From assembly GCA_905147135.1 (NCBI GenBank), contig LR990042.1:11151545-11215544 (forward strand): a stretch of 64,000 bases of DNA, given 5' to 3'. The notes under the pieces are model-generated. The model was not told the DNA's origin, searched no databases, and worked only from the letters and a program-made list of their open reading frames with translations. Below are positions 1 through 14,400 of the stretch, piece by piece (the first letter of the stretch is position 1; each line of letters begins with the position of its first letter). Origin of the DNA: Blastobasis lacticolella. Its lineage: Eukaryota > Arthropoda > Insecta > Lepidoptera > Blastobasidae. The translations under genes and the position numbers were made by a program.

Positions 1-559
1 GGTATGAATTTTATTTTTATAGATAACCTTGACTTACCCTAGCCATTCATCGCCAGACATAATAACTTGTAGACTTTTTTATTTTTGCATTTTACTTTAC
101 TGACGTGTCTTTCTTGAGCATAGGAGCTACGTTTTATTGACGCGTCTTTCTTGAGCATAGGATAATTATAGTTATAATAGTTTTAAAGCCATTCCTGCAT
201 CTTAGCTCATTCCTCAAATGGCAGAGGCAGTTTCATTTCATGACCGATGTAGATTTATAAGTCACGCGTTAGAAAGCTCGTGCTTTATTATCGTGGAGAT
301 TGATATCCGTAAAGGGCATATCTGAAAGCGCTCCAACACTCCACTATGAATAATGACTGGGAAACATCGTGTTCAGTATTCGGGTCGATCTCTTGTCTGG
401 AAGCTGGTAATGAGATGATAGTTTTACTTCCATTTCTAAATATGGCTGAGGTCTTTAATATTAGATTCTTTAAAATAATGCTATACTGGAATGAAAGCTA
501 GTGGCTCCTTTCTCGCATGACATGCATAAATAACTTCATACTCTTAAGCCGTTTTACTT

Positions 560-765
560 CCAGAATAGCAGATTCACCCAAGTCTCATATTCACTAGTCT
601 ACTGCTGGACACAATCAATGAACGCTAATGTACTCTGTTCTCGGCTAGCCGCATTCAGCATCCACATGCAGCCTTTCGCAAATCGTCACTCCAACTGGCC
701 GGAGGGCGTTCTATACCACGCTTGCCGTATAGCTGTCTCCAATCAAGTACTCGTTTACCCTAGCG
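560..765 (+). repeat. Fragment of an RTE-type LINE tail repeat
   Basis: Begins with the degenerate text CTACTGCTGGACACAATC. It continues with a segment (CGCAAATCGTCACTCC, then GGCCGGAGGGCGTTCTATACC) that matches, in the same order, the reverse complement of 52257-52420. The family is the decayed 3' part of LINEs seen at several other places in this window. Confidence 0.6.
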
Positions 766-979
766 GTTGTCGGTTCTTCGACAGGCATATTTTCATTATG
801 ATTTAAGATATCAGGATAATGTTTATCTAAAATAAGAAAATGTAACGTGCATTTTAATTCATTAAAATAATAATAACTTTATATGCAAACACAGTATACA
901 ACAAAGTTGCTTCCCGCTGTCTGTCCCTACACTTAAATCTTTTAAACTACGCAACGCATTATGCGCATAATGCGGTTAC

Positions 980-1090
980 AATAGATAGAGTGATTCTGAT
1001 TCTGGAGGAAGGTTTATAAGCAAGAAAAAAAGGGTAGATAGGGGCAAAGTAGCGAACGAAGTCGCGCCGGGTCTACTATATATTTGTATA
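980..1090 (+). repeat. Repeat fragment, inverted relative to 2400-2555
   Basis: The text around GGAAGGTTTATAAGCAAG and GGGTAGATAGGGGCAAAG recurs, diverged and inverted, at 2400-2555. Both carry the motif GCGAACGAAGTCGC, which ends many insect LINE-derived repeats. A single element with inverted ends or two independent insertions would look the same. Confidence 0.5.
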
Positions 1091-2399
1091 TTAACATAAT
1101 TCGTTAAATTTTCATAAAAAATGAAGTCTTGATGTTCAACCCTATTTGACATGAGTTAATTAATAACCAGGCTACCTAATATTTGCCTATGTTTATTAAA
1201 TGTAATCAATTTCTGTTTAAAATTTTGCGGTCGACTCATTTGAGCAGTGATGTCGCGTTTTCTGTGTAGCCTAAAAGGCAGTTATTGTTAAAAATATACA
1301 TGCCTACATTATATCTTTAACTCTTTTATAGATACCTAACCTTAAATTTTTCTGTCAGGACTTTATCGTTTTAGTCTAAATTATTTTAAAACGCAACAAG
1401 ATAACTAGTGACACAACCCTTCGAGCATGTAACATCCCTCTGTCTCCTCGATGTTAATCACACTTCATAAATAATTCTTCGCGGCCACGCCGGGTACTGT
1501 CAATATACAACATGAATCGTTTGTTGGCAGACCATTTATTTCAATTGCTTTATCGACGGAAGATTTTGCCATGCTAGCCGGAGCCGCGCCCTTCGCCCCG
1601 ACGCATTCCTCCGCTTACGATCATTGGTGCCAGGATTAAGTGCTTTGCTTCATTTGGCAGATTCGTGCTACGCAACGTGTTTATTACTTCAATATAGTAG
1701 TAGGCCCAAACCTGTCTCAAGCACAGCGGTTCTTGTTTATACAATACTTTTGATTGTAGAGCCTAAAATGGCACTTAAATTACTATAACCCATTTCTCAT
1801 ACGCAAGTGATGCAATTGAAGGGTGCTGCGTTGATAAGGTATTGAGTTTTTATGGCTCCCATAAAATCTGATGTTTCCCGATTGATATTGCGCCCGGGCT
1901 TATTCTCGCCAACAGCATACAATGTTTCATGATTTCGTACTTTCATTGCTGTTTATCATCTTTTTGCATGTCGCCAGTGGACATTTAAAGGGGCTGTAAA
2001 TGTTGAGAATATATTTTGGTTTATACGTCGCATTAATCATGAACGCACCTAATTTACGGCTTATGCGACCCTTATAAGAAATATTTAGGTGTAATATTTA
2101 CCCACATTTCTTAATGAAATATTGCTTATCTTAAATTACAAAACATTAACAGAATAAGCTCACAGAGAGTTCATATGAGGCGTTCGGTTCGAACTTACAT
2201 GTTGTTTGTAAATGCACTCAACAAACAGCTTTACTTATTACACTTCTAGTAATCGCACAGTAAGAACAACATAGTTAATTACGTTTTATGAGGTAGTCTG
2301 TACCTTTTAATTAACAATTAAATACGGATTGACATCAAAATGTAAATTATTGACTTTACGACTGCTCAGAACCTTTTTATTGTTTTCTCACTATAAAAT

Positions 2400-2555
2400 A
2401 CTTGCGGCCCGTCGCCCGCTGGCGTGATTTCGTTCGCGTGGCGTCTTACTCCTAGCCTACGCCTACACCTACCTACCCTACACGGACTTTACCCCTACCT
2501 ATCCCTTTTTTCTTGTCTATAAACCTTCCTCTTGAATCGGTCTATCTATTGATGG
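2400..2555 (-). repeat. Repeat fragment, inverted partner of 980-1090
   Basis: The reverse complement of this segment carries GAGGAAGGTTTATAGACAAG and a GCGAACGAAATCACGCC end, matching 980-1090 with substitutions. No coding potential. Confidence 0.5.
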
Positions 2556-3123
2556 AAACCGCAGTAAATTCTGTTGCGTTGTATAAAAGTTCTAAGCGTA
2601 CATACATATATACTGACCGCGAGAAGCGACTTTTTTATACCATATATAGATGTACGTACATATGTACAATTTTTTAAGACGTAGACATTTTTGTATAATT
2701 TCAGCTTCAGGTATCAGCTATTGCTATCAAGTTCTGAAACGTTATTTTATATAAACTGAAAGTGTAAATAAAATATTTCATACATTGCTCAATCTGCAAA
2801 TGACAATATGTTGCGAATTACGACATTAGCGGTCGTCGCATGTTGGTAATTCCTGTTTTATGGGACAACTGCAGTCATTCATTACAAACGTTGTAACGTT
2901 ATTTTGACAAATGTAATTTGAAAATTTCAAAATATTTTCACAAATAAGAAGCTACATATTCCTACTCGTACTGTTAGTATGACGTATAATACTTATAGAC
3001 TCTTTTTTGCCAAGTTACTCTATTCGCAAATTATGTCCTGGGCAAATATTATATCCTCATGAAATAGATGCCCACGAGAACCCCACTCAACGCTGTTGCC
3101 ATTATGGTTACTGCATAATCATT

Positions 3124-3195
3124 TTTAGGGTTCCGTACCTAAAAAAATACGGATCACAAACGGACAACAGTCCGTCCGTCCGTCTGTCAAATCAA
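3124..3195 (+). repeat. GGGTTCCGTACC-type repeat fragment
   Basis: Contains TTAGGGTTCCGTACC followed by a pyrimidine run (TCCGTCCGTCCGTCTGTC). A diverged relative starts TTAGGGTTCCTTAG near 47047 and also runs into CTGTCTGTCC. I do not know the superfamily. Confidence 0.5.
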
Positions 3196-6100
3196 GCAGA
3201 AATTATTACCAAATTCTCAGGTCTGCAATTCCCAGGTGCAGTGAAAATCATACTTCTAAGTCAACGCATTCAAAATATTTTTCATTAGAGGGAGGCGGCA
3301 AATGACCATGCATTATTACCTAAGTAATAATGTAAGATGAACATCCTTATTTTCAATCCAAGTCTTGCGCTCCCTTCTAGTTAATTTCTCATTAGTATGT
3401 AAATATGTGTAAACGTACAGGTTACGTTAATGTTTTCTCTACTGTTCCATTATATTACACCAAACCAGTAAAAGCCCATTGAAATTACAAGCCTGCATAT
3501 TTATCTTAAGCATTTACTTAGACGTGCTCTTCTCGGCCTTACACTAAAGATACGACCGAGTTACGCGACAGTTATTTATAATCTGTGCAACCGTGTTAAG
3601 TATGTAAGTAAATCATTAGAATACATACAGCTTATGAATGCATAACTATAAATATATATTATAGTTTTGAGTTATTTTATGTCTAATAACACGTCTATTG
3701 CGTTCCCGAAGTACAAAGGACTCCAACGTAAGAAAAAACAATCAAAACTATTATTTATAATTTTCAGCAGTGCAATCTGAAATTGGCACTTCACCCGAAG
3801 TTACGGCCATTGGGGCGTTAATGATCACCTTGACTTATGGCTGGTAATTATAAGTGATCTTTGCATCTGCAACGTCGAGGCGCAATGCAATTAGACGCAG
3901 GGACATAAAAGCTTAATAGCCCCCCACGCGGATCCGGAGTCCAGCACTAGTCCATTACTTACACGATTACTCTCACCTCTGTCGGAGAAATTAGTATTTG
4001 ATTAGCGTGAAGCTCTATTACGACTGCCTGCACAGCGGATACATCTGTCTAGTTTTCAATTAATGTGCCCTTTAACTGCAGTCGGCATCTCCTTCCAATT
4101 GTAAAATCACGTAATTTGTAATTGTAGAATCCCGCCTAATGTTATGTGTTCTTGCGCAATGACGCATACCTGTGGTAGAATTTTCTATACTTCGTTTCTG
4201 TTTCTATAGCTTTTGTGATCAACCTGTGACTACCGACGACGGTTTGAGCCTTTATTAAATATTCCTATTTGGACATGCGATATCAACAGTTGCAGGTGAA
4301 ACTGGTAACAATATTTTTAATTTATCAAACCATTAACAACTTTCTCGTAATGTAAGCAAACGAGACACTTCAAAGGGATTTATGGACTTCCAAGATAGAT
4401 ATTTAAATTATCGTCGCGGTGTGGAGGCAATAATTTTTCTCGTGCCATCACGCAAGTATGCCTGCCTGCGCGTTCAAAACTGCATACGATTTGCATTTTT
4501 GTACCTATTGAAGAGCGACTTTTAACTCGAGCTTTGTAATCCGATGTCGAGTCGCGGTGCGAAGCAGAATTTCAATTACGCTCCTCCCATCCATAAGCCG
4601 GACACACATAAATATGCGAGGTCATTTCAACAAATGCGAGTCTAGTTTTCGCAAATCGTGTGGGTCTGTCGGGAATTAGTGTGCCCGTACGTGACTGTTG
4701 AATGGGCGAATACGCATCCGACGACATGTGCGCGCCGCAGCATTGTCCCTGGCCGCGGGCTTATCTAGAAACCGTCGCGTCACGGACGTTATTGTGTTTC
4801 CCCTATTTGGGTCGTTATTCGATACGCGACGCGTGGCTAGTTTACGATTCCATGTTGTAAGATTTTGTGGGTGGCGACGGCAGAGGCGGCGCGGGTGCGC
4901 CGATGCGCAGCTCGTCCTGCGGCGCTCTTTGCTGCGGCCGCGCCGCCACCACCCGCCGCTCGGCGCCGTGACCGCAAACATAGACCCAGACGCTCGGAAC
5001 CTGTTTTCAGACCTCACTTTGGTCTGCGAACAGCTCATTTAACATTGCTCCCACGGCATAGTGATCGCCGCGGAATACATAAACAATCCGATCTAGGTAT
5101 TTCTATTCACAAACACTCTAAATTACTGCCTACAGCAGTTGAATAATTGATGAAGCGGTTATTTTCAGAAGTAGGGATTGTGTTATATGTGGTAAGGAAA
5201 ATTTGCGTTTGGTAGGACTTGTCAAGCTGAGGAGTCCGCCTGGACAGAACTGGTCAAAAAACAATGCTTGCGTTGTTGTGTTCCGGTTTGAAGGGAATAC
5301 TTACAGTCGCGGACATACCCGCTTAGTACTGTGACAGACAATGCTCTTTATTTTTAAAATTTCGAAATAAAGTATCGTGTTACGAGATGTGTCTTATCGG
5401 TTCAGTACTTTAGAAAATGAGTTTTAGTAGACATAGCCGGGGTTTTTCGACAACTAGGGGTTAGGTGTTAATCTAAGTGCATGAATCATGGTGTTATGGG
5501 CGACATTGACCGTTATCCGGATCAGGTTGTCTGCATGGTCGTTTCTCACTGAGTTGTGTTAAAAAATCTTTATGGTATCGTTTGCGAGTGATTCATCTGC
5601 CATACGCCCCAATCTGCAACGATAACTTACAGCGGTGCGGTAGTCATGCACCGTTGTAATTCCAAACCATTTAATACTATCTATCGATCCATCTTTTAAT
5701 TTGCAATCCTCATAAGATCTTAAATCATCATAACTAATGCAACGGTTTCCGACAGCACTTTAGACTTGGAACAATCAGAAACTGGTAAACTGAAATTGAT
5801 AGTGGCAACTATGACTATACGTCAGCTTAGATTGGTGCGAATAATCTGTTTCGCGCGAACTCGCACGCGCTTTTATAACGTATTAAATTAAGTAGGTCTT
5901 CTGATATGAAAAGTTGCGTTGAAACTATCTGTTTCAATATTCTTCGTAGAAAACAGAAACTTGACAGACATATCAGTCTATAGAGAGAAAATTCCCACAG
6001 GCGGACATGTAACGATGGTGGTGGTGGGAGTGGGACAAAACAAAAACAAATTAAAAAGTGTCACTTGTATGAGGTCCGGGGGAGCTGCTCGTATAACTTA

Positions 6101-9100
6101 ATATTATTACATCGTATATTAAAGCTACCTATTGTATACTACTAGTATTTATTAGTTCTATTTAATTAGTCTTTACCAAATAAAATCATCCTAATTTTCC
6201 ATCCCAAATGAAAAGACTATGTGGTTTTATAAAATGTTGTGAGGTAAACGGTCATCACTCACTGGACGTTTAGTCTAAAGTGCGTGCGTGACGCAACCGT
6301 TAGGTGGTAAGACGTAGGATGCGAATGCATGCTCAATGCTATTAGTACAATGAAATATTAGGCAATTTTATATGCGTAGTCGTTTTGTGATTCATTTTAT
6401 TTATAGATATGTCATATAATTTTTTTCATAATCCAAATACTTGGGACAGGTAACAGTCGCAGGTGCTCGTGTTTTTAAAACACCATATGGAATGGACATG
6501 TGGAATACCTGTGTTACCTACGTTACAGCTCAGAACAGCATGGGTCGCAGAAGTAGTTCTACTAAAACATAAGTATGTACCTACGTACGTACACTAACCA
6601 GAATAGGCTGTTCATTATTTCCCATTCCCACTTGATTGCCATTTCACGAATCCACCGAAAGAGAAAAGGTGGGGCGTTAGAGCAAAGTAACAGGAACGCA
6701 ATGGCTGTGCATACGGGCTCGACTAGTAATCGAACACCGGGTATTCACGAGAAGGCATGTCTTTCGCATGTCGTCATCCGGGGACGTTCGTGTATTGCAT
6801 GGATGCATTCTCGGAAGCTCGCGCGCGGCTGTGTGCGACCGTCTAGACGAGGAGTCGCGCCGCGCCCAGGTGGGAATGCACGATGCCATCATTGCCATCA
6901 CACGCACGGATGCACTGGATACCGTACCGCGCTGGACTGCGATCATGACCGGCCGCGGTGCGACGCCGCCGTAATTCATACGCAATTATGCGGGCAAGCT
7001 CATCTGCATAAGACATTGTGTGTAGACATACGCTCGGGATTTATGGATCAGTATCTGCTTATAGAGTGAAAAGAGTTTAGGCTGATTTCAGATAATGGAA
7101 GCAGAAAAGGAGAACGGGTCGAGAAAAAATAAGCCAGTGTGTCGTAGTGAAAGATTTCGTTCATTGAACACACATACCGCGGCCAATTCGATCTCAAATT
7201 AGAATAGCAAAGTCACTATACCTGTTTTAGCTAGAAGAGCATTCTAAAATAATTTACATTATGACTTGGGCGTAGGAAAATCATAAAATTTTACAAAACA
7301 ATTATCAGTTGTCTTGCCTCTAAACATTAAACATGAATAATTACGCGCACTCATTAAAGTTATAAAAATAAAGAGCACAAACGTGGACCAAAGCACTTAT
7401 TTCTTGAAATTGAAATTTTCTTGTATTTGGATAGAAAATAATATTTGCACAGAGATACAAAGATGTCACTTGTGTCTTATAAACTTTTATTGTTGCGAGT
7501 GCCTTGGCCTATAAGTAACCAGTACTGCGTTGACGCTGTGGTCACACTTCTATACACTTACGTTTACTGACACTAAATTCATGAGACACGCATAAACGCG
7601 ACAAACACAAGTATGTAACTACGATAACGATATCTTAAATATCCCGTTGTATAGCTTATTGAAAAATTGTGGGGAAATAAAGTAAGTAACCAAGATGAGA
7701 GTAACCGGCGCACCACAAAAGTGATCATTTGTTAACCGATTATGGTCTGCGTCTCCATTGGATTGTTTAATATAACTGAAACACGTACACGGATTTATTG
7801 AATGTAATGCAATGTAGTATTGAATAGATTCAAATTGCACTTATTGTGAACCTTGATTACTTTTGTGTTAATGTAAATAAATATCTCACTTCCAACCTCT
7901 CACTTAGTGGTGTAACTAAACATCGAGACCTAGTTCGCCATGTAGCGAATGTAATAAATTAAGTAGATTTTTAACTTTGAAATCCTAAATCATAAAAGGC
8001 AATATTGCTTTTTACCGGATGTCCTTAAGAAATGGACACTGGTTTGAGAGAAATCCATCTGAAGCTGTAGATAGGGCAAACGGCCCGAGCCCAGCTTCCC
8101 GCGGCGTTCCCACCAGCCGATAACATCCAGCCTGGGTGGCGGCCCCGTTCACCATTGTTATTTAGAAACGTAACAAGCTCCTTCATTAAATTAGGTCATA
8201 TCGTTTCAATCATACACCGCACTTACAAGTTCTTAGGAATTATTTTTATGGTCTGTCAATCCTATCAATAACAAGCGAAACATCAATGTTTTAGTTCTAG
8301 AATTAACATACCAACATTTTATTTGCGTACGTTTTATGGACAACGGTAGTTTGGTTTAAAATAAGTTTTATGGTAATGCACTGCATTGCGGCAGTAGATT
8401 CCAGTGCAGCGGGTCCGGCGCAGTTGCACAAGCGTCAAGTGTCGGCGGCGTGGGTGAAGACACCGGAACCAAGTTCGGGTGCGCTAGATTCGACCAGGCG
8501 CCTGTTCACTTACCTTCTACAGAACCTACTTAGCTAAAACCGTTCATATTAATATTTACATTTAATAATAGCAGGTATTTAAAATAGAAAACCATTTAGA
8601 ATAATTGTTCTAGTAGCCGTGCCATTAGATTTACCGACCACAACTTTATGAAACGTCTACTCTTTTCACCACCATCTCGTAAACAATTAGCACTCGTCTC
8701 GAGCCTCGAGTCGGACAGTTACCGCTAAAGATATTTACATATCGACTGGCAATGAGTGAAAAGTTGGGCCGCTCGTGAGAGACTCTCCCTGCAATGGGAT
8801 GTGTGCGCGCATGATAATGACGATTGTCTGTCACGACCGTGCACTACGTGCGTATCCTAGACTATAGAGGGCCATTTTTTTTTTGCAGCAAAAAGAAGAC
8901 TACGACTCCTCGTCACAAAATTTCTGTTTAGCGTTAGGTAATTCAATACAATAATTCTAACAAATTAATTAAACATTCTTGAAAATTTGACAAGATCAGC
9001 GTCTCTTCTCATGGAAAATGGAAATAATTTCCGATGTTAAATAACGGTACGGTAACAGCAGACACAATAATTTTATTCAATTATACCTGTGTGGCCACAT

Positions 9101-11370
9101 TAAAGTTGTCACAGTGAAGCGCAATCGTGTGATCTCGCTACTAAAATGTGATAGCTTGCTGTTATTCAAACGAGCGTCAATTTTCATCCGTGAGACAATC
9201 ATCGACAGTAAAAGTGTCGACATAGGGCTCGGAGATTTATTCCGTTTGTTGAGCGGAGAGTGGCGCGACATGGCGCGTGCGGGCGGCGCGTGCGCACTGC
9301 TTGCACCGCTCGTGTTAATCCCAAAAGCTCTCAATGATGGTATCTATCGCCATGTGAATGAATCTCCGTCTCCTCGCGCTATCTGTCATCGACGCCCACA
9401 TATTTCTCGACCGCAACATTGTGGACAATAGGTACTGGGCTGATATCTACGCTGAGTTATCAGTGCAGAGTATACATCCACATTTGCATATTATCGCAGT
9501 AGCTTCATTAGTGAAGATATGAAGGTTCGGTTGCGCCCTTTATTCCGATAGCCGCCGGCGACGGGCACGTGTTATTCGCGTTTTATTGAGGCCTTAATGA
9601 ACTATTTTCATTGTCTCGCAGTAACTGTTCATTTTATAATGCTTTTATAATGTTATTGTTGCAGTTGTAAAGGCGTTTTTTCTTGCACATTGTTGTAGTA
9701 TACACAATCGCTCGTTATAATCGCATCCTACGCGATGTTTATGCCGATAATGATCTCGGGACTTCAGTACATAGTGTAGGTCGTTTTGTATTGATTTATT
9801 TATGAAATTATGAGTGTAGGCAGCAAGCCATGAGATTTTTGTGTGTTTAATATAGATAGAGATTATCTAACATGGCGTCATCGTTTTATAGTTGAGATTC
9901 CATTTATGTTTGTTCGTTATGTAACTTTGATATTTTGGCAAAAGGGCATACACGATCGTATAGTTATAGTATGTGCTGAACTGCCGAATATATTGAACAA
10001 ATTAAGTCTCTAATTTATCAAAGACAGCTTTCTCATAAATAAATGTGTAAGTACTTACACAGACTTTGTGTGAACTCCTGTCTAAGAACCGCTAGTGCGT
10101 TAATGGTACGTTCCATATCTGTGTGGTGTCACTGACTGAAGCTTATGTAGGTTTATGTCATACACTTTGTCGTTAATAGCAGCTAGTCGTGACCACCGCC
10201 ACGGTTGGCATTTGACCTTATCCTGCTTTTAATGAAATAGTCGCATAAATCCATAACCACCTCGTAAGATACACATTATTAATGAGATAACTTAGATTAT
10301 AAAGTTATTACCATAAAGTGGTGAACTTTATTATAATTTAATGGATGCATTTCCATCTACATAATTTTATTTTTAGTATGTTTCTTTTATATGTGTAGGC
10401 TACACACTAGTGATATTCGCGAGGAAAAGTGCGAATCGACTCGCACAATGTGAAGGGTGGGTGCAAAATCCTGATGCGTGAGTCCGACTTTTCGAATCAT
10501 TCCCATTGTCCCTCAAATGTTATTCCTCGAAAGGGGGACAACGCGAATTATAGTTTCATTGCCCCCCAATGGATACCTATTACCAAATAAATTCTTAGAA
10601 GTACTTACTAGTTGTACTTGTTCGTATATTCCAAAAGCTATTATATTTTATTGTCTAGACATAGACGCACTACTGTGTAGCAGATAGCAGTAGCACGTTG
10701 TGACTGCACTTGAAATGAACGCAGCGCAGCATTCCATACTTATGAGCTAGCCACCAAGACCGACAGACTGGCCGTGCAACCGCCTGACAGCTGTACCTCA
10801 GAATAGGTTTCAGCATGTACAATTTACCATTCGCCAGTCTTATACATTAAGTGACTACTAGTAGGCTCAGTTAATCAGATTTAAGACGAAGTTATTGAGG
10901 TCGTGTGTACTCCGATCTTGAAGGCGAGGTTGTAAACTTTACATGCAATTTTATTTGATATAAATTGTATACATTGTGTGTTCATTATTTCTCATTAAAC
11001 GCGTATTACAGACCAGGAACTCGTAGTTAATTTCTTGCACTCCTCCATAATAAAATAGTTGGCAACAATAAAGGCAAATATCACAGCATTGGAGTGCAAT
11101 GGTGTCATAAATTGACACCACTTCGGGGTGTCGGGGGTGTCATTACGAGGTACTTAGGAGGGATAACGACGCGCGAGTGCAGAAGTCAAACGATTTATGT
11201 GTGCACGCGCGTGCGCCGGGCGCGCCACCATCTGTCCGCTTAATTCGGATTTACGCCGGCGCTGATTCGGGTGCCAGATTACATTCCATTGTGCCCTGAC
11301 ACCCGACACTGGGAGAAACTGCGGATTTGTGACACGACACCGCTCTAATAGCGCCGCGTGCTTGTTGCAG

Positions 11371-11425
11371 GCGGAGCTCGTTGACATGAGGGCGGAATTG
11401 GTGCAGGCGCGGGCTGCGTGCGTTG
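11371..11425 (+). CDS. GOPC: GOPC exon: coiled-coil segment
   Basis: Acceptor TTGTTGCAG, donor GTAATG; 55 bp, phase 0 in and 1 out. Encodes [18 protein letters not shown], aligning with the family's AQLVDLKSELTETQAEK. It is the first exon of the gene that I can identify here. Confidence 0.85.
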
Positions 11426-14400
11426 GTAATGTTGTTTGTTATTACCTAATTTGGAGAAAGTTTGGCACAAGTAGTGATAAATAATATTTGACAAATGCTT
11501 AAATAAATCCGTTAAGACATGATCTGTATCGTATTTGCACTGTGACATTGTCCACGGAATTTTCATTTATACTATAAAATCTCTTAGTCTGTAAAGATCA
11601 GGGTCCTGGTGATTTGTAACCGATGGTAAAAGAAAATGGGTTAAAGAGTTGACCACTTGACATTGCGAATTGTGAGAGCCAACATTGTCATCTAATGGAC
11701 CTCCAGATTTTGTCAAGCGCGGTATGTTGTCTTCGGGACTCATTTTATTTTACAATGAGTTAAGATTCTTAGGAAATCGCTTCGCTAATAAAGGAATAAC
11801 AATTCGATAATAAAAGAATCGCTTGCGTACTTATTAAATAAAAAATATATAATGAGATCAATAATATAGTAACATTTTAATGGTTTGTTGATCAAATCTG
11901 AACGCATTTTCGTAGCAATGAAAGCCACTGAAGTCAATAAACAAAAATCGTGACTGATCCTCATTGCATATTATCATAACTCTTTACTTACTTTGTAAAG
12001 GCACACATGTGCGTAACGAAATGTGGCCTACATGTCAAATAGATGTAACACTAAATTATAGGTAATAAATAAGTAAACCTGTGAACAATGGCTCTAATAT
12101 TGACAGGCGGTCTCCAAGACTCTGGCGATGTCGCTGGCAACGTGCCGGAGGCGGCGCGGGCGCGGGCCGAAGCTGCGCAGCTTGCGCGCGAGAACGCCGC
12201 GCTGAGGGACACCGTGCTAGCACTGCACTCTGACCTTTTCGGCGCCAGGTTGGTGCTCTTACAGCCATAGCGACGAGCAGTAATATACTGCGGTTACATA
12301 CATTTGGCCGCTGCCTCAACGCTTACGAACACGAACTTAACAGCGAGATATGTTTTTATGTTATACGGCAGACAAACAGGCAAGCGGGCCACCTGATGGA
12401 AAGTGGTCACAGCCGCCCATGGACATCAGCAACACTAGGAGAGTTACCAATGCGTTACCCGCCTCTGAAGCGACCGTTAATATACCTCTTGAAGGATCCC
12501 AACGATATGATGCGAAATGCGCTTCCAGGCGTGATGTCAGACGGTTTCTAAGACGCCGTCGAGTCTGCCGCCACGCTAACGTGTTGGAGGCGGGAGTAAT
12601 ACACGGGTGCGAATGCCGAAAGCACGAATAACGATAGCGCGAAGATGATTGCTCGAAAGCTTTAATGCGCGATGGTTCATTTGTGCGAAAAATCAATTCC
12701 GCGAAAGCTTCAAAGAGCGAACGTTCAGTTGTGCGACAATTCCATTGTCCGATAGCTTAAAAGCGCGACGTTTTAATCGTGCGAATTATCTGCTGCGCGA
12801 AGCAATATTCTAAACTAATTTATAAAGACGGCTTGTCGGTTTGTTTATACTGGCAATATTTAAAACCAATTAACCGATTTTAAAAATTCTTTCGCCTATA
12901 GAAAGCAACGAAGTGCGTATGTTTGTAAGTAATTGGGAGTAATCTCCGAAAATAGTGTAGATATTTTGAAAATTCTTTTGCTAATAGTAAGCTACATAAT
13001 TCCCGAACGACATAGACTGCTTTTCCCCTCGAAAAAATGTATAGTGTACTTACTCGTGTATAGTGATCCGAACGGTGTGCAAGCGAAATCGATTAAATAT
13101 TAAAGAAATAAATTCCACAAAAAAGATTAAAATCTGCTTTAAAAAGTGGTTATTCATATTAACACTTTTGCTTCGCGTAGCAGATAATTCGTTCGATTAA
13201 AACTTTCGCGGAATTGATTTTTCGCACAAATGAACCATCGCGCATTCAAGCTTTCGGGCAATCGTCTTCGCGCTATCGTTATTCGTGCTTTCGGCATTCG
13301 TACCCGTGTTTTACTCCCGTTGGAGGCACTGCGTGCGCTATTGTCGTAATAAAGGTAGACATAAATGGCAGCAGCGTTTTCTCTACTTGCGATTTGTAAA
13401 CCGTCTTCCAAGCGACAAACCTCTCCACTGATATGGGGGAAGCTTAAAACCTACTGTTTATAGGCAGTCGTGTCATACTGTGTGCACAAAGTATCGCGTC
13501 AGGTCGAGCACGTTGTGCAAGGATGTGTGATTCTTTTTTTGGAAAGTACAAACAAGGATATTTTTATAGTAAGTGACGATACGGTCGAGGATTGAGCATG
13601 CCTGTATACTCGTAACAACAGCCTATTCACTCGAGTCTTAACGATGTCCAGATTGTAGCATCAGTGCTGTAAGCTGGACCCCAGACTTTGTACCACGCCA
13701 TACGGTTTTTTCTGAAGGTCGAAAGGTTTCTTGTTCTTGTCACAAGTATGAACGAAGACTGCCTGCGGATTGAGTTGCGTCACGAAACTCAATATATACA
13801 TTACGTAGATAGAGAATACCTAGAGATGTAGAGAGAGGTCGTAGAATGTGTCGTGATGAAAGTCGTCCCGTGGAAATGAAGTTGATGATCTGATTTCATA
13901 TTGTTCTGTTTCTAGATTAGCAACAAAGTACCTAGACAAAGAGTTAGCGGGGAGGATACAGCAGCTGCAGCTGCTTGGGCGCGAGATGCGCGCTGAGCTG
14001 AGAGATTCGTTGTGGGCGCAGGTAAGCGATGCACGTTTCGAAGAAGTTAAAATTAATCGGCTTAAATATTTTTTTGTTAGAATGAGATTGCCAATGTTCT
14101 TTGTTTTTAGGACCCTACTCATATCAAAGCCTCCGTCCGTTTATCTGTCAAAGGGCTATGGAGCAATATAATGTAATTCTGGTTATACTTATGACTACAT
14201 GACAGGTTTAATTGCTTTTCGTCATCCTGAATATACAAAAAAATCGTTTATCATAGGAAAGAATATTACTCAATTTAGAAAAGATATATCCTTCCTACTG
14301 GGTAGGAGCGTCGGTGGCCGAGCGGTTAGAGTATGCAACTCGTAAGCCAGAGGTCCCGGGTTCGAATCCCGCTCCGGCCATGTGCCAATGACTGTTTTCT

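Larger units (their letters stand above)
1..11370. other. Intergenic or 5' intronic DNA without a supportable gene
   Basis: No reading frame here shows a recognisable domain or a chain of phase-compatible exons. The GOPC exon at 11371 starts in mid-protein, so this stretch could be a long first intron of that gene, or the first exons could lie before position 1. GC-rich islands near 4680-5040, 6780-6970 and 8390-8500 stand out from the AT-rich background and could be promoters or unrecognised exons. Three repeat fragments are listed separately; I see nothing else definite. Confidence 0.6.

Noticed and set aside
4990..5095. BTB-like text (FSDLTLVCEQLI ... HGIVIAAEY) in one frame
   Set aside because: An in-frame stop separates the halves, no flanking BTB residues or splice sites fit, and the match is too short to distinguish from chance in a GC-rich patch.
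6820..6974. GC-rich exon-like frame with RLDEESRRAQ followed by GTGGGA
   Set aside because: No homology recognised, it does not match the missing GOPC N-terminus, and no phase-compatible partner was found.
8400..8540. Open GC-rich stretch that could be an exon
   Set aside because: No domain, no credible acceptor/donor pair, and not similar to any gene in the window.
11105..11145. GGTGTCATAAATTGACACC palindrome as a regulatory site
   Set aside because: Single short palindrome with no gene context; expected by chance at this scale.
14303..14380. tRNA gene candidate
   Set aside because: A and B boxes are present but the acceptor stem does not pair, and the segment continues into a SINE body with target duplications.
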